NCBI RefSeq assembly: GCF_900078745.1
Contig: NZ_FKII01000047.1
Coordinates: 124,001-188,000, forward strand
Length of the DNA: 64,000 bases
Origin: Candidatus Ichthyocystis sparus
GTDB lineage: Bacteria; Pseudomonadota; Gammaproteobacteria; Burkholderiales; 2013Ark19i
Direction of reading: 5' to 3'
The notes beneath the pieces were generated by a model that was not told where the DNA came from, did no database searches, and worked only from the letters and a program-made list of their open reading frames with translations. Made by a program: the position numbers and the translations under genes. How positions within the stretch are numbered: the stretch's first letter is position 1; every line of letters begins with the position of its first letter. This document shows positions 39,801 to 48,486 of the stretch, piece by piece.

Positions 39801-40563
39801 ACTTATCCCAGGAAACAACATTTATACCGTAAAGCAATTAATACTTAATAGTGATTACCATTTAAACAAATTTAGTAAAATTTGTGAAGATGAATTAGAT
39901 ATGATTAGGCAATGTGATAAAAAATCATCCTACGGTATATCAATGACAAAATGTTTCTTTCATGGGAAGGAATTATATACCTCCCCATCATCTGCTTCAT
40001 CGATAACACCTCGCAGAGTGGATGGTAAAATCTCTTATTCTTCAGAACTATTGTCAGATGTTATAACATATGCTGTCTCTATATTACCAAGTATAGTACG
40101 ATCAAAGATAAGCAATGCAGATAACAAATTTTTCACAAGCGCTCTTTTCAAAAATTTTAATGGTATAATGATATCCAAAAAATCATTACAAGAAATTTCT
40201 GCACTGGGAAGACATATTTTACAATCGGTGCATGAAAATAAATTTCTCCTAGATAACCTGAAAAGTGTTAACAATGAAAAAGTGGATTATGCTAGCAGCG
40301 ATTCATTTGTTGCAAGACCCGATAGTGTGGGGATCACTAAAAATATGAATGCAAAATTTTTCATAAATAAAACTGTGCTTTTGTTCGAAGAAGAAATATA
40401 CCGTTTATCACTGGAATCCATAATTTTACTTGGTGATACCATAACACTCCCCCCCCAAGATATTGCTTACACGTTATTTGGTGAATTTAAGAGACAAATT
40501 ACGTTTTACTGTATTACTTCGTTTTCCGAAATGAGTGTCAGTGAACATGTAATAAGTACTTAG
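36829..40563 (+). CDS. Large repeat-plus-core paralogue 4, long Gln-rich tandem repeat region
   Basis: This protein has 1244 residues from the family-type start MNYYSIATCDIS at 36829. An upstream in-frame ATG at 36766 would add 21 residues lying in the conserved upstream box. Residues about 55-520 are ten or so tandem copies of a 45-47 residue module: ITEKS, a Tyr or Cys, HDLPFQYEIPSISGLNTDL, QIMETQQQQ, then ENTNEIAQ. The last full copies are nearly identical 141-bp DNA repeats. The core (about 550-1244) resembles paralogue 1: FGTSLLSC, GKLCGLYLQRQLLEEI, INLAIRSYNTTG, LIPGNNIYTVKQLIL. An eight-C run at 40449-40456 lies 36 codons before the stop. No known domain is visible. Confidence 0.86.
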   Translation: MNYYSIATCDISDNVYDPEDTDLPQNKSLSQLSTQVSEYMNNPQQMTINQPETTHTTEESYEYDLPFQHEISSISELNTDLQIMETQQQQITEESCKYDLPFINLYNMETQLQKIVEHIDEVTQITDKSYEHDLTLQYEMPSTSKLSTDLQIMETQQQQAIENTNEIAQIIDKLCGYDLPFQHEMPSISGLNTDLQIMETQQQQIIEYINEITQLTDKSCEHDLPFQYEITSTELNTDLQIMETQQQQTIENTNEIGQITDKSYGYDLTFQNEIPSISGLNTNLQIIETQQQQTVENTNELAQTTEKSYGYDLPFQYEIPSISGLNTDLQIMETQQQIIEYINEITKITEKSCEHDPTFQYEIPIISGLNTDLQIMETQQQQQQIIENTNEIAQITEKSCEHDPTFQYEIPIVSGLNTDLQIMETQQQQQQIIENTNEIAQITEKSCEHDPTFQYEIPIVSGLNTDLQIMETQQQQQQIIENTNEIAQITEKSCEHDPTFQYEIPIVSELNTDLQIIENADETIQIMNEHKYTLPSKYTHSVPYLTEAITYKPYTLDVPSCKFTNYKFGTSLLSCEGGIYSSVIKEIGIGEIETKLDEIIVINRLSKYNCMNSSGGKNLSLISHHLKKIFISLILEEVKSVESEYPVHIAPEMSIEDLRNASINNHVFFQKFSERCSNITRSKIKNDIYQYIPSKIYIATNINDNTNFQFNPKAHAKLFNHIIINSISDLRTRIIDFITNAESKFILFSFFGKLCGLYLQRQLLEEIKNIGDLISERVKKYFISPAIRSINEINLAIRSYNTTGNIPSSSASGFYNIIHQVACDFMDNICTQLKKLKFFYNESIGTISESSEDDILIFSQRLLEYFKYEIVCSCQKKLKPVYKPRSKNLLSKNKKSSKTKHELDYNVSCISDMHINSNHLRDGIYSSAIKNSDFKYSNLEELFLMEMKSYIRSADIEIPDFSCFYTNFMRAISSIIYHKLENLELELSSYILIPGNNIYTVKQLILNSDYHLNKFSKICEDELDMIRQCDKKSSYGISMTKCFFHGKELYTSPSSASSITPRRVDGKISYSSELLSDVITYAVSILPSIVRSKISNADNKFFTSALFKNFNGIMISKKSLQEISALGRHILQSVHENKFLLDNLKSVNNEKVDYASSDSFVARPDSVGITKNMNAKFFINKTVLLFEEEIYRLSLESIILLGDTITLPPQDIAYTLFGEFKRQITFYCITSFSEMSVSEHVIST
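36997..38400 (+). repeat. In-frame tandem repeats, 135-141 bp units, in paralogue 4
   Basis: Units are marked by CTGATTTACAGATTATGG followed by a CAR-triplet (Gln) run. Early units are about 135 bp and diverged. Three consecutive 141-bp units between 37948 and 38370 are almost identical at the DNA level. Length differs mainly by the number of Gln codons (four versus six). The phase is always kept, so the repeats encode protein and are not a CRISPR array. Confidence 0.9.
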
Positions 40564-41052
40564 TAAAGTAATTTTTTGCCAAAAATATAATAGAATCCAA
40601 CACCAAGGTATGTATCAATCTATATAGCGTATAGCGTGCAGGACCTTAAAGACACAAATATTGCCATTTAAAATATATGCATGAACAAAACTACTCAGTA
40701 ATGCACAAAACATACCACCAATAAAACTGTTAAGTAGCGTTAAATAGCACTGATAACGTAGTAAATTTATCATATCTTATATATCCACCAATACACCATG
40801 AAACACATAAATAAACAAACCTAATAATATATCTTGTACCTAACAAACATTTAAACTACACTGCCAATATGCTTAAGAGATAAAAAAAATAGTTCCACTA
40901 AAACACTTAATCAATATATACCTGGAATAAAATTCTATAATAATATATAACAGGTATCAAAGAGATAATTTCATATTTATAGATTTAATTTGGTGCCAAT
41001 GATTAGAAAAAATATGTCTAAACCCATTATTGTAACTTAATTTAGTGATAGT
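40564..41052 (+). promoter_or_regulatory. Spacer with conserved family box (about 40961-41003)
   Basis: This is the longest spacer of the first half of the array (489 bp), with no ORF of note. The family box appears near 40961 as GAGATAATTTCATATTTATA followed by GATTTAATTTGGTG, about 92 bases before the start. The ATG at 41053 follows AACTTAATTTAGTGATAGT. Nothing else is recognisable in the first 390 bases. Confidence 0.5.
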
Positions 41053-44000
41053 ATGGATTATTATCATATAGCAACTTGTAACACATCAAATAATGTTTCT
41101 GAACTAGAATGTACTGATGGAGAGCTAGATCAATATCTTAGTCAATTATCTAGCCTAACAACTGAAAGCACATCAAGAGTATCGGGTCAAATATTTCAGT
41201 ATAACAACCAAAATGCCACAACCGTTAATACATACAGTAACAGTGAAAACTCAGATACTGAAAGTTGTTCTGCAAAAACTTATCAACAAACACCTTCAAG
41301 TAAACAAGATATCATACAATACACTGATGAATCATATGAATTTACTGCTCAACTACCAGAAGAAATACTTGGCGTATCTAAATTAAATATTAGCAGCCAC
41401 CTTACCAAAAATCAACATGATGATGTTCAAGAAAATGATAAATCATGTGAATTCATCCAACAATTATTGGATGAAATACTTGATAAATCTGAATCAAAAG
41501 TCAACAACTACCTCAATCAAGCGCAACAACAAACAGTGATAAATCAGCATGAAATTGCTCAACATATTGATGAATCATATGAATTTACCCAACAATTACC
41601 GGATGAGATACTTGATACATCTGAATCAAACATTAACAACTACCTCACCCAATCACAACAACAAACAATGAAAAATCAGCGTGAAGTTTCTCAAAATATT
41701 GATGAACCATATGAATTTACCCAACAATTATTGGATGAAATACTTGACACATCTGAATCAAAAGTTAACAACTACCTCACCCAATCACAACAACAGCAAG
41801 AAGTGAGAAATCAACATGACGTTGCTCAAAATACTGATGAATCATATGAATTTACCCAACAATTACTGGATGATATACTTGACACATCTGAATTAAACGT
41901 TAACACCTATCTATCAAGAATACAACAAATAATAAAAAATCAACATGCTATCACTCAAGATAATTATGAACTATATGAATGCTCTCTCCCATTATCAGAG
42001 AAAATTTCTAATATACCTGAATTAAACATTGGCAATCATCTCAGTCAAATACAACAACAGCAAATAATAGAAGATCAGCACGATGTTGATCAAAATACTG
42101 ATGAATCATATGAATTTACCCAACAATTACTGGATGATATACTTGATGCATCTGAATCAAACGTTAATAACTACCTCACCCAATCACAACAACAGCAAAC
42201 GGTGGGGAATCAGCATGACCTTGTTCGAGATACTGATGAATCATATGAACTTACTCCTCGATTACTAAATGAAATACTTGATGCATCTGAACTAACGTTT
42301 AACAATTATCCCTCTCAAATACAACAAATAGTAGAAAATCAAAATACTATCTCTCAAAATACTTACGAAACGTATGAATGTACTATCCCAACACCAGATG
42401 AAATTTATAATGCATCTAAATTTAATGTTAGCAACTATCTCGAACAAATACAAAGACAGCAAATAGTAGTAAAAAATCATCGTGTCATTGCACAGATTGT
42501 AAGTGAACACAACTATACATTACCATTTCCAGATGAATCACATATTATATCTGTATTAAATACAGACAATACTCATACAAAAATACAATATCAACAAATA
42601 ACAGAAAATACACATGAAATTACGCAGCCTAAAAATTGTATTTTACAAAATAAAAAACCAATTCCTCAAGCATCAATACCAATATGTGAATCCTATATTA
42701 TCAGCACTCCTTCCTGTAAATTTTTAAAGTCTAAATTTGGAACCTCATTACTATCATGGAAAGGAGGAATATATAGCTTGATTGTCAAAGAAATTGGCCC
42801 AGAAATAGAAGATTATAAAATTGGAAATATAGTATCACCCAATAAGAAAGCATCATCGGCAGATACACGCAACAATAATCGTGATGAAAAAAACTTTTCC
42901 GTAATATCTAATATCGTGAAGAATATATTTATCTCATTGGTCATAAATGAAATAGAAAATGTTGAAGCAGAGTATCCAATAGAGATAAAACATGGAATGT
43001 CAATTGAAGATCTTAGAAATGCTGCCATAAATAACAATATGTTCTTTGAAAAATTGTCTGAAAAATACACAAATATTACTAACAATATGGAAGATATTTA
43101 CAAAGATATTCCTACTAGAATATACGTCAGGACTGAAATAAAAAATACCGCCAGACTTTCATTCAATGAAGCATTACACTCTCATAGATTAACTATTCTT
43201 ATAACTAATTCTATTTTGAATCTAAAGGAAAGAATAATAAAGTTCATAACACAAGCAAAACCTGAGTTTATATTGTTTTCATTTTTCAGTAAATTTTGTG
43301 GTCTGTATTTACAAAGACAATTGTTACAAGAAATTAAGAATATTGGTGATAAAATATCAGATATTGAACAAAATTTTCCAATTCCTCCAGGAATTAGATC
43401 TAACACTGAAATAAATTTAGCAATAAGATCATATACTAACACCGGTAGTATTCCACAAAATAATGCATCTGGCTTTTACGATTATGTTCACAAACAAATT
43501 TATAAGTTCAGGTACAATGTATATTCTGAGATTAAGAAATCTAGGTTTTATTATGAAAATTTAAGTGGCACAATAAACGAGGCATCAGAAGATGATCTAT
43601 CAATATTTTCAGATAGATTGTTAGAATACTTTAAGTATGCCGCTATGTGTTTATATCGCGAAAAATTATCGAATAACACAAGCGAAAAGAAGAATTTTTT
43701 TGCTACTTCTACATCTAAGACATCTGCTTCGGAAGTAGCAAGTATAGATGATAAACGAAATATTTCGTGTGTTACTAAAATAGGAATAAACGATGATCAT
43801 ATAGTGAATGGAATATATTTCTTGGCTATAAAAAATTCTGATTTTAGGCACATTAAGTTCGAAGAATTATTTTTGATGGAAATGAAGATATATATCCAAT
43901 CATTACATGTTGAAAATATAGACTTTTCTCATTTGTATGCCAACACTATGAGTGCTATAGCTAGCATGATGTCCCATAAATTAGATAAATTAGAATTGGA

Positions 44001-44808
44001 GTTGCTATCTACGGTACTCATTCCAGAAAAAAAAATATCTACTATTAAGGATTCAATATTGCGTAATGATTACTTGTTATATATATTTTCTAAAATTTGC
44101 GAAGATGAGTTTAACATGATTAATCAATGTGATACAAACCTACCATACGGGATATCCATGAAAAATCTATTGAGTCAAGAAAATAAAAAAAACCCCGACC
44201 CATATGCCTATAAAACATCCATTTCTTCCATAACACCGAGACAAACGAAACCCAAAATTTCTTATTCTCCTGAATCATTACTAGATTTACTAAGATCTGC
44301 CGTCTTAAAATTGCCCAATATGCTGCAATCAAAGATACAAAATGCAGATGACAGTTTTTTTGTAAATGCCATTTTCAAGAATTTTAATGGCACAATAATA
44401 TCTAAAAAATCATTACAAGAATTTTCTAATCTAGGAAGAAATATTCTGCAGTCAGCACATGAAAATCAACACCTGAGCTATAGATTAGAACGTATTGTTG
44501 ATAAAATAACAAAACAACTACCCATGCAAAATGTTATTAAGTACAGTAAATTACTTTCAAAAATATGTAATGCAGCACATAAAGACAATAAATTAATCAA
44601 TAAATTAGATGAGATTATACTTTCTTTTGAGATGGAAATAGAGCGTTTATCTCGAGAATCAATAATTTTATTGGATGATAATACAATGTCTCTTCCATCT
44701 AAAGACACAGCGAATAAATTATTTAATGAATTCAGAAGTGAAATTAAAAGTGACAGTATTAATTCGCTATCGGAGATATTTGCAAGTAAATATACAGTAG
44801 GCACTTGA
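41053..44808 (+). CDS. Large repeat-plus-core paralogue 5, Tyr/Gln-rich tandem repeats
   Basis: This is the longest member, 1251 residues, starting MDYYHIATCNTSNN. From residue 92 to about 530 there are ten units of 42-46 residues of the form DESYEFTQQLLDEILDTSES, then NNYLTQSQQQQ and NQHDVAQNT. The last unit reverts to the HNYTLPFPD type found at the end of the repeat zone in other paralogues. The core (about 545-1251) has FGTSLLSW, SFFSKFCGLYLQRQLLQEI, GIRSNTEINLAI, LLEYFKYAAMC, NFNGTIISKKSLQEFS. It has no signal peptide or membrane helix. The repeats place an acidic-flanked Tyr at regular spacing. The function is unknown. Confidence 0.86.
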   Translation: MDYYHIATCNTSNNVSELECTDGELDQYLSQLSSLTTESTSRVSGQIFQYNNQNATTVNTYSNSENSDTESCSAKTYQQTPSSKQDIIQYTDESYEFTAQLPEEILGVSKLNISSHLTKNQHDDVQENDKSCEFIQQLLDEILDKSESKVNNYLNQAQQQTVINQHEIAQHIDESYEFTQQLPDEILDTSESNINNYLTQSQQQTMKNQREVSQNIDEPYEFTQQLLDEILDTSESKVNNYLTQSQQQQEVRNQHDVAQNTDESYEFTQQLLDDILDTSELNVNTYLSRIQQIIKNQHAITQDNYELYECSLPLSEKISNIPELNIGNHLSQIQQQQIIEDQHDVDQNTDESYEFTQQLLDDILDASESNVNNYLTQSQQQQTVGNQHDLVRDTDESYELTPRLLNEILDASELTFNNYPSQIQQIVENQNTISQNTYETYECTIPTPDEIYNASKFNVSNYLEQIQRQQIVVKNHRVIAQIVSEHNYTLPFPDESHIISVLNTDNTHTKIQYQQITENTHEITQPKNCILQNKKPIPQASIPICESYIISTPSCKFLKSKFGTSLLSWKGGIYSLIVKEIGPEIEDYKIGNIVSPNKKASSADTRNNNRDEKNFSVISNIVKNIFISLVINEIENVEAEYPIEIKHGMSIEDLRNAAINNNMFFEKLSEKYTNITNNMEDIYKDIPTRIYVRTEIKNTARLSFNEALHSHRLTILITNSILNLKERIIKFITQAKPEFILFSFFSKFCGLYLQRQLLQEIKNIGDKISDIEQNFPIPPGIRSNTEINLAIRSYTNTGSIPQNNASGFYDYVHKQIYKFRYNVYSEIKKSRFYYENLSGTINEASEDDLSIFSDRLLEYFKYAAMCLYREKLSNNTSEKKNFFATSTSKTSASEVASIDDKRNISCVTKIGINDDHIVNGIYFLAIKNSDFRHIKFEELFLMEMKIYIQSLHVENIDFSHLYANTMSAIASMMSHKLDKLELELLSTVLIPEKKISTIKDSILRNDYLLYIFSKICEDEFNMINQCDTNLPYGISMKNLLSQENKKNPDPYAYKTSISSITPRQTKPKISYSPESLLDLLRSAVLKLPNMLQSKIQNADDSFFVNAIFKNFNGTIISKKSLQEFSNLGRNILQSAHENQHLSYRLERIVDKITKQLPMQNVIKYSKLLSKICNAAHKDNKLINKLDEIILSFEMEIERLSRESIILLDDNTMSLPSKDTANKLFNEFRSEIKSDSINSLSEIFASKYTVGT
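41326..42640 (+). repeat. In-frame tandem repeats of about 126-138 bp in paralogue 5
   Basis: Ten degenerate units begin with GATGAATCATATGAATTTAC or a variant. Copies starting near 41569, 41698, 41836 and 42100 are the most alike. Each carries one Tyr in an ESYEF-like setting, a LLDEIL helix, a SESNVNNYL segment and a run of Gln. Confidence 0.85.
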
Positions 44809-45129
44809 TAAATAAAAGGCGTATAGAAAATAAAGGTAAAAAAACAGTATAAGTCAGTGATATTATGCAAAGATAGTGAAGTTATTATTGCAAATTTATG
44901 GATTATTATTTACGGTAAACTATTTAAACTGACGTGCTAATACAGAATAATAAACAAATAATTACCTGAAAAATATCAATAAATATCAAACATAAATAAA
45001 ATTACAAGAATAATAACCGATATCTAAAAAAATAATTTCATATTTATAGATTTTATTTGATGTTAGTAGTTGTCCATTAAATAGCCAAACTTATTGTGGC
45101 ACCTCAACTACTTAACTTAAAGTGAAAGT
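44809..45129 (+). promoter_or_regulatory. Spacer with conserved family box (45025-45069)
   Basis: The clearest copy of the family box lies here: AAAAAAATAATTTCATATTT, then ATAGATTTTATTTGATGTTA, beginning about 105 bases before the start at 45130. TTAACTTAAAGTGAAAGT immediately precedes the ATG. No terminator-like hairpin was seen. Confidence 0.5.
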
Positions 45130-48015
45130 ATGAACTGTTACCCAACTAATGATACATTGGATAGAGTTTCTAATAATATAGAAAATTCTAATGGACTACA
45201 AAATACAAATTCTAGTCAATTATCTGGCCATGCAGATGAAAGTAAGTGTGCTGTATTACATCGAATATCCTCAAATCAATATGATATTACTGGTATTACT
45301 GAAGAATTGCATAAATATGGCCTACCATTACAAATTACTGAAGAATCCTACAAATATGATCTGCCGCTACAGATTACTGAAGAACCATACGAATATGGTC
45401 TGCCGTTACAGATTAATGAAGAGCCACATGAATATGGCCTATCATTAGATATTACTGAAGAATCGTATAAATACGATCTGCCGCTGCAAATTACTAAAGA
45501 ACTAAGTGAATATGATCTATCATTACAGATTACTGGAGAGTCATATGAATATGATCCATTGTATGAGTACAATCCAACATTTAAATATGAAATTCCTAGT
45601 ACATCTGGATTAGGGGTAAATGGTAATTATAAGCAAATGGTAGTAAATGAATACGATGTCAAACGGATTATTAGTGAGCACAAGTATGCGTTACCATTTA
45701 AATATGAAACACCTAGCACATCTGGGTTAAATGTAAGCAATCACCCCACACAAGCAGAAACTCAGCGAATGCTAGGAAATTCAAGTAGTATTGACGAACC
45801 TAATTATGGTCAGGCGTCACTTAAATTTACACTACTTAATAAAAGTACAGACCCACTTCAATCAACATCTCTGCCTGCATATGAGTCATATGTTATTGAT
45901 AACCCTTCATGTGAACTTGTAAGATGTAAATTTGGAACATCACTTCTATCTTGGGATGGTGGAATATACAGCTTGAGTGTTAGGAAAATAGGTCTAGGAC
46001 TAGAAGCGTATCAGATTGGAAGTGTTGCGCTGCAAAATAAGAAAAAGACGTCGTCAATAAATCTCCTCTATAGTGATGAGAGCGCTGGAAAGAATTTTTC
46101 TGCGGTGTTGCATTACCTAGAAGAAATATTTATATCACTGGTTATGGAAGAAGTAGAAGATATTGAAGAAAAACATCCAGTACAAGTAAGGTCTGGAATG
46201 TCAATTGAGAATATTAGACATGAGGCTATAAATAACGGTGTTTTTTTTAAAAAATTATCTAAAAAATGCGTGAATATCATCCACAGCAAAATAAAAAGTG
46301 ATATTTACAAATGTATACCTAGTAAAATATTCATTGATACCAACCTAGCTAGCTCTCATAGATTCTCATTTGATGAAAGATTTCACTCTAGCCGATTTGA
46401 TACTACGATGATTAACTCTATTTCAAATTTGAGAGAGAGAATAGTGAGATTTACAGCTCAAGCAACACCTGAGTTTATATTATCTTCATTTTTTGGTAAA
46501 TTTTGTGGTCTGTATCTGCAAAGGCAATTGTTACAAGAAGTTAAGAATATTGGTAACAAGATATCAGATAGTATACAAGATTTTCCAATTTCTGAAATTA
46601 TATTTAACACCGAAGTCAGCTTAGCAATAAGTTCATATACAAATACCGGCAATATCCCTCAGCACAGTCTATCTGGTTTTTATGATTATGTTCATAGAGT
46701 AGTTTACAAGTTTGAGGGGAATATACATAGTAAGATCAGAGAGTTTAGATTTTTCTATAATGAATTAACTGGCACTGTAAGTGAGATACCAGAAGGTGAT
46801 GTATCTGTCTATGCACACAGATTGTTAGAATATTTTAAGTATGCATGTATGTTATCGTATCGAAAGAAACTATCAAATGTGCCCAATAATCGTAAAAGGC
46901 CTTTAGTTGATCCATGTAAAAGAAAGAACTTAGAGGCATCAACTGTAGAAAAATATGATGTTTCAAGTATCAGTAATATAGGGATAAATAGCACCCATAT
47001 AAGTGAGGGGATATATTTTTCGGCTGTAAAGAATTCTAGTTTCAGACATAATTACTTCGAAGAGGTGTTTTTGCTAGAAATGAAGATGTATATCAGATCC
47101 CTTAATATTGAAAATCCGGAGTTTGCAGATTTATATGATAATATTATGGGTTCTATAGCTAAAATAATAGCTATTAAACTGGAAAAACTAGAATTAAATC
47201 TAGCATCGCATATACTTATTCCAGGGAATAATTTATCTGCTATTAGGGGAATAGTGCTAAGTAATGGGTACCATTTAGATCAATTTTATAAAATATGTGC
47301 TAATGAAATTATCCTTATAGAACAATGTGATAGAAAATTATCATACGGCCTATCTGTAGAGAAATGTTTTTTTATAAAAAAGTCATCGTATGCCAGCAAG
47401 TCTTCTGTTTTATTGATAATGCCACGTAGAGTAAAATCTAAATACTGTTTTTCTCCGGAGATATCGTTAGATATATTAAAATCTGCTATCTTGAAATTGC
47501 CGGGTATGGTAGCGTCAACAATCAGTAGTGCTGATGATGGTTTCTTTGCAAGGGCAGTCTTCAAAGATTTTGATGGCATAGTGGTAGCTAAAAAATCATT
47601 GCAGGAGATATCTGAACTGGGAAGAGCAATTTTGCAATCATCACATGAAAACAAATATTTAATAGGCAGCTCAAATTGTGTTGTTGATGAGGTAATGTCG
47701 ATCTTCCCTTTGTATGGCATCATTGGGCACGACAATTTGGTTTCTCGCGCACGTAATATCATACTTTATAAAAACAGCAAGCCAATTCAAATAATAGATG
47801 GAATTTTGCTTTCCTTCGAAGATGAAATGAGGCGTCTATCAAAAAAATCAATAATTTTGTTGGGCGATACCATATCTCTCCCCACTGAGGACATATCTAA
47901 CAAATTGTTTGATAAATTTAAGACAGAAGTTAGGAATATCTGTATTAATTCATTCTTAGAAATATGCGTCATGAGGGTTGAGAATGTGCTATCCAATGAT
48001 CATCAACCAAAGTAA
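45130..48015 (+). CDS. Large repeat-plus-core paralogue 6, 13-residue tandem repeats
   Basis: This 961-residue protein starts MNCYPTNDTLDRVSNN. Residues 56-146 are seven copies of a 13-residue unit (ITEEPYEYGLPLQ and variants such as ITEESYKYDLPLQ), apparently an amplified fragment of the larger family module, followed by two ordinary modules with PSTSGL motifs. The core (about 250-961) shows FGTSLLSW, SFFGKFCGLYLQRQLLQEV, LLEYFKYACMLSYRKKL, LIPGNNLSAIRGIVL and FDGIVVAKKSLQEIS. A basic RKRPLVDPCKRK segment lies near residue 590. Base composition looks somewhat less AT-rich than in its neighbours. No known domain is visible. Confidence 0.85.
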   Translation: MNCYPTNDTLDRVSNNIENSNGLQNTNSSQLSGHADESKCAVLHRISSNQYDITGITEELHKYGLPLQITEESYKYDLPLQITEEPYEYGLPLQINEEPHEYGLSLDITEESYKYDLPLQITKELSEYDLSLQITGESYEYDPLYEYNPTFKYEIPSTSGLGVNGNYKQMVVNEYDVKRIISEHKYALPFKYETPSTSGLNVSNHPTQAETQRMLGNSSSIDEPNYGQASLKFTLLNKSTDPLQSTSLPAYESYVIDNPSCELVRCKFGTSLLSWDGGIYSLSVRKIGLGLEAYQIGSVALQNKKKTSSINLLYSDESAGKNFSAVLHYLEEIFISLVMEEVEDIEEKHPVQVRSGMSIENIRHEAINNGVFFKKLSKKCVNIIHSKIKSDIYKCIPSKIFIDTNLASSHRFSFDERFHSSRFDTTMINSISNLRERIVRFTAQATPEFILSSFFGKFCGLYLQRQLLQEVKNIGNKISDSIQDFPISEIIFNTEVSLAISSYTNTGNIPQHSLSGFYDYVHRVVYKFEGNIHSKIREFRFFYNELTGTVSEIPEGDVSVYAHRLLEYFKYACMLSYRKKLSNVPNNRKRPLVDPCKRKNLEASTVEKYDVSSISNIGINSTHISEGIYFSAVKNSSFRHNYFEEVFLLEMKMYIRSLNIENPEFADLYDNIMGSIAKIIAIKLEKLELNLASHILIPGNNLSAIRGIVLSNGYHLDQFYKICANEIILIEQCDRKLSYGLSVEKCFFIKKSSYASKSSVLLIMPRRVKSKYCFSPEISLDILKSAILKLPGMVASTISSADDGFFARAVFKDFDGIVVAKKSLQEISELGRAILQSSHENKYLIGSSNCVVDEVMSIFPLYGIIGHDNLVSRARNIILYKNSKPIQIIDGILLSFEDEMRRLSKKSIILLGDTISLPTEDISNKLFDKFKTEVRNICINSFLEICVMRVENVLSNDHQPK
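45295..45567 (+). repeat. Seven 39-bp in-frame tandem repeats in paralogue 6
   Basis: Each unit begins ATTACTGAAGAA or a variant and ends in a CTGCCGTTACAG-like string, encoding 13 residues. Units three and four are the most similar. The unit corresponds to the acidic-Tyr-LPLQ part of the longer module in paralogue 4. Confidence 0.88.
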
Positions 48016-48486
48016 CATAAGGATTGCGCCATCATAAGTCTTCCTTCATATATGGTTGGGACAAACAATTTAATGTACGCGTGTAAGAATTACTGTAATG
48101 TGTGAGGTAATATATCTAACAGCTAAGTGATGTCGCGTGCTCTTACTAAGTAGTTAAAGATCGCGCGTGTTAATAGTTAGCAGATATCCCACATTATATA
48201 AAACGGGGGCAGATTGTATTTAGCATTACGTTTGCATCTAGTAGGAACTAGTAACACAATTATGTTAATCACTTATGGTGAAAAAGGTGCTGTTATCTTT
48301 TTTGCATATATTTTATGTCACTAAAGGTGGTTCTGTTAAAATTATTAATAACTGTATGTTATATAATAAAAGAACAATTATCGATACAAAAAAACAATTT
48401 CATATTTATATACTTCATTTTGTGTTAGTAATTAATGTAATAATAAACTTTGTTATTGTATATTAATTACTCAACTTAGTGATCAC
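48016..48486 (+). promoter_or_regulatory. Spacer with conserved family box (about 48387-48432)
   Basis: This 471-bp spacer has a family box near 48387: AAAAAAACAATTTCATATTT, then ATATACTTCATTTTGTGTTA, about 100 bases before the start. The ATG follows CAACTTAGTGATCAC. A 63-codon frame (48275-48466) spans the box and is probably fortuitous. The first part of the spacer is less AT-rich but shows no gene. Confidence 0.5.

Noticed and set aside
47286-47762. 158-codon open frame on the minus strand opposite paralogue 6
   Set aside because: It lies fully inside the conserved core of the plus-strand gene, whose paralogues show conserved protein there. Similar antisense frames in the other copies (for example 28838-29197, 44478-44870) arise from codon composition.
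48275-48466. 63-codon plus-strand frame upstream of paralogue 7
   Set aside because: It spans the AT-rich box conserved before other paralogues, where no equivalent frame exists, so the hydrophobic translation is likely fortuitous.
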